From the NCBI GenBank assembly GCA_035550735.1, contig DASZOM010000012.1:1-15401 (forward strand): a stretch of 15,401 nucleotides of DNA. The letters run 5' to 3'. The notes beneath the pieces are model-generated. The model was not told the origin of the DNA. It saw nothing but the letters and a program-made list of their open reading frames with translations, and ran no database searches. Origin of the DNA: JANQRA01 sp035550735. Lineage in GTDB: Bacteria; Actinomycetota; Acidimicrobiia; Spongiisociales; ZC4RG35. Made by a program: the position numbers and the translations under genes. Of the stretch, positions 14,521 to 15,401 are shown one piece after another; position 1 is the stretch's first letter, and each line of letters opens with the position of its first letter.

Positions 14521-15363
14521 CTAGATACGGCCGGGGATCGCGATCCGGCGCTCGTACCAGCGCAGGATCAGGCTCAGGATCAGGGTGAGCACCACGTAGA
14601 TGATCACCAGGATGAAGAACGACTCTCGGAAGCGGAATGTGGAGCCCGAGTAGAGACGGGACATCTGGGTCAGCTCCCTCACGGCCAGGACCGAGACCAG
14701 CGAGGTGTCCTTCATCAGCGAGATGAGGTCGTTGCCCAGCGCGGGGAGCATGTTGCGTACCGCCTGGGGGAGGACGATTCGTCGCATGACCTGTGGATCG
14801 CGAAGCCCGAGTGCCCGACCCGCCTCGGCCTGCTCCCGTGGGACCGACTGGATCCCGGCCCGGAACACCTCGGCGATGAAGGCGGCGTAGAAGAGACTCA
14901 GCGCTGCGCCGCCACGCAGGGCCATGGAGATGCTCCGGCTCTCCATCCTCACCAGATCGGCGAAATCGGGGACGAGGACGAGGGCGATCAGGAATATGAA
15001 GACCACCATCGGTATGCCTCGCACGAACTCGATGTAGGTCGCGGCCACGTTCCTCAGCACCGGCCTTCTCGACACCCTGGCCAACCCGATGAACAAACCG
15101 AGGAGCATTGCCGCCAGGAATGAGCCGAAGGTGAGGTAGAAGGTGAGCAGGATCCCCTCTGTGACCCGGAGCGGGATGGGGAAGATGTTGAGAAAGGCTT
15201 CCCGATAGGCGTCGTTGAACGCCACCGCCAACACGAGGGCGGCGATGATCGCCAGCATCGCCACCAACCACCAGGGGAACTCCCGGGCGTCGAATCTGTA
15301 GGCGCCGGCCACACTGGGGACCGGTGCCTCGATTTCAGGTGGCGCGCTGACACGATCGGACAT
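14521..15363 (-). CDS. Polar amino-acid ABC transporter permease (HisM/GlnP family)
   Basis: This inner-membrane subunit belongs to the His/Glu/Gln/Arg/opine uptake family. The 280-residue protein has a polar N-terminus, a first helix (about 31-49) and a permease core from about residue 66. Family motifs are TEGILLTFYLTFGSF (68-82), YIEFVRGIPMVVFIF (110-124), AFIAEVFRAGIQSVP (161-175) and the coupling loop QAEAGRALGL (178-187), followed by RRIVLPQAVRNMLPALGND (194-212) and LMKDTSLVSVLAV (216-228). A binding protein and ATPase would be expected nearby, but neither is inside the window; they may lie beyond the right edge. Substrate cannot be assigned. The ATG at 15363 lacks a Shine-Dalgarno and may be leaderless. 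Confidence 0.95.
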   Translation of the reverse strand: MSDRVSAPPEIEAPVPSVAGAYRFDAREFPWWLVAMLAIIAALVLAVAFNDAYREAFLNIFPIPLRVTEGILLTFYLTFGSFLAAMLLGLFIGLARVSRRPVLRNVAATYIEFVRGIPMVVFIFLIALVLVPDFADLVRMESRSISMALRGGAALSLFYAAFIAEVFRAGIQSVPREQAEAGRALGLRDPQVMRRIVLPQAVRNMLPALGNDLISLMKDTSLVSVLAVRELTQMSRLYSGSTFRFRESFFILVIIYVVLTLILSLILRWYERRIAIPGRI

Positions 15364-15371
15364 GCCGATGC

Positions 15372-15377
15372 AACATA
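15372..15377 (-). promoter_or_regulatory. Candidate -10 box of the amino-acid permease gene
   Basis: On the minus strand TATGTT (15377-15372) fits TANNNT and lies eight bases before the ATG at 15363. A transcript would start at or within a couple of bases of the start codon. If real, the permease begins its own transcript and is not merely a downstream gene of an operon outside the window. No convincing -35 box is seen. Confidence 0.35.
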
Positions 15378-15401
15378 ACGAAGCGCCGGGTCGGGTGACC
15401 C

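Noticed and set aside
12783..15271. Long minus-strand open frames opposite dxs and running through the permease gene (12783-14120 and 13949-15271)
   Set aside because: Both are out-of-frame shadows of dxs or of the permease, whose motifs are complete. Their composition is typical of GC-rich antisense frames.
1..15401. tRNA or rRNA genes, insertion sequences, CRISPR arrays, phage or defence genes
   Set aside because: Both strands were read for these. Apart from short control regions all of the window is accounted for by 14 conserved or intact coding genes, and no repeat array or transposase signature was seen.

Overview
This is a GC-rich window from the chromosome of an actinobacterium. A WhiB-family Fe-S regulator, GlnA2-like glutamine synthetase spelling and a RegX3-like response regulator all point to Actinomycetota. 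Several genes also have a -10 hexamer placed so that transcription would start at the start codon (leaderless). I cannot place the lineage more finely from sequence alone; an uncultured Acidimicrobiia-like lineage is only a guess. There are 14 protein genes, packed tightly. I see no tRNA, rRNA, mobile element, CRISPR array or gene-free stretch above about 130 bases.

Left, minus strand (1-2211): a GlnA2-like glutamine synthetase whose 3' end is cut by the window edge, a WhiB regulator upstream of it with its own leaderless promoter, and an unrecognised four-helix membrane protein. The membrane gene is divergent from a TetR-family regulator (2298-2915). The 86-base gap between them holds a 7-base-arm inverted repeat touching the TetR gene's -10 box, a likely autoregulatory operator.

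Centre, plus strand (2942-12628): a nearly complete phosphate module. Polyphosphate kinase ppk1 comes first. After a 131-base gap come pstS, pstC, pstA, pstB, phoU, a RegX3/PhoB-like response regulator and a PhoR-like histidine kinase. From pstC to the kinase, consecutive genes overlap (ATGA junctions or longer), which suggests one translationally coupled transcript. Ahead of pstS lie direct GTTCAT repeats with 11-base periodicity, the layout of a PHO box. The probable circuit is: PstSCAB imports phosphate, PhoU conveys transport state to the kinase, the response regulator binds the PHO box to drive its own operon, and Ppk stores imported phosphate as polyphosphate. PstA carries an extra extracytoplasmic domain of about 165 residues.

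Right: dxs (1-deoxy-D-xylulose-5-phosphate synthase, MEP isoprenoid pathway) follows the kinase by 31 bases and may be read from the same transcript. It converges with a polar amino-acid ABC permease gene on the minus strand, with only 4 bases between the two stop codons.

Most of the window is recognisable housekeeping and nutrient-response biology. The parts least explained by known families are the PstA insertion, the unknown membrane protein with its TetR partner, and the linkage of dxs to the phosphate operon.
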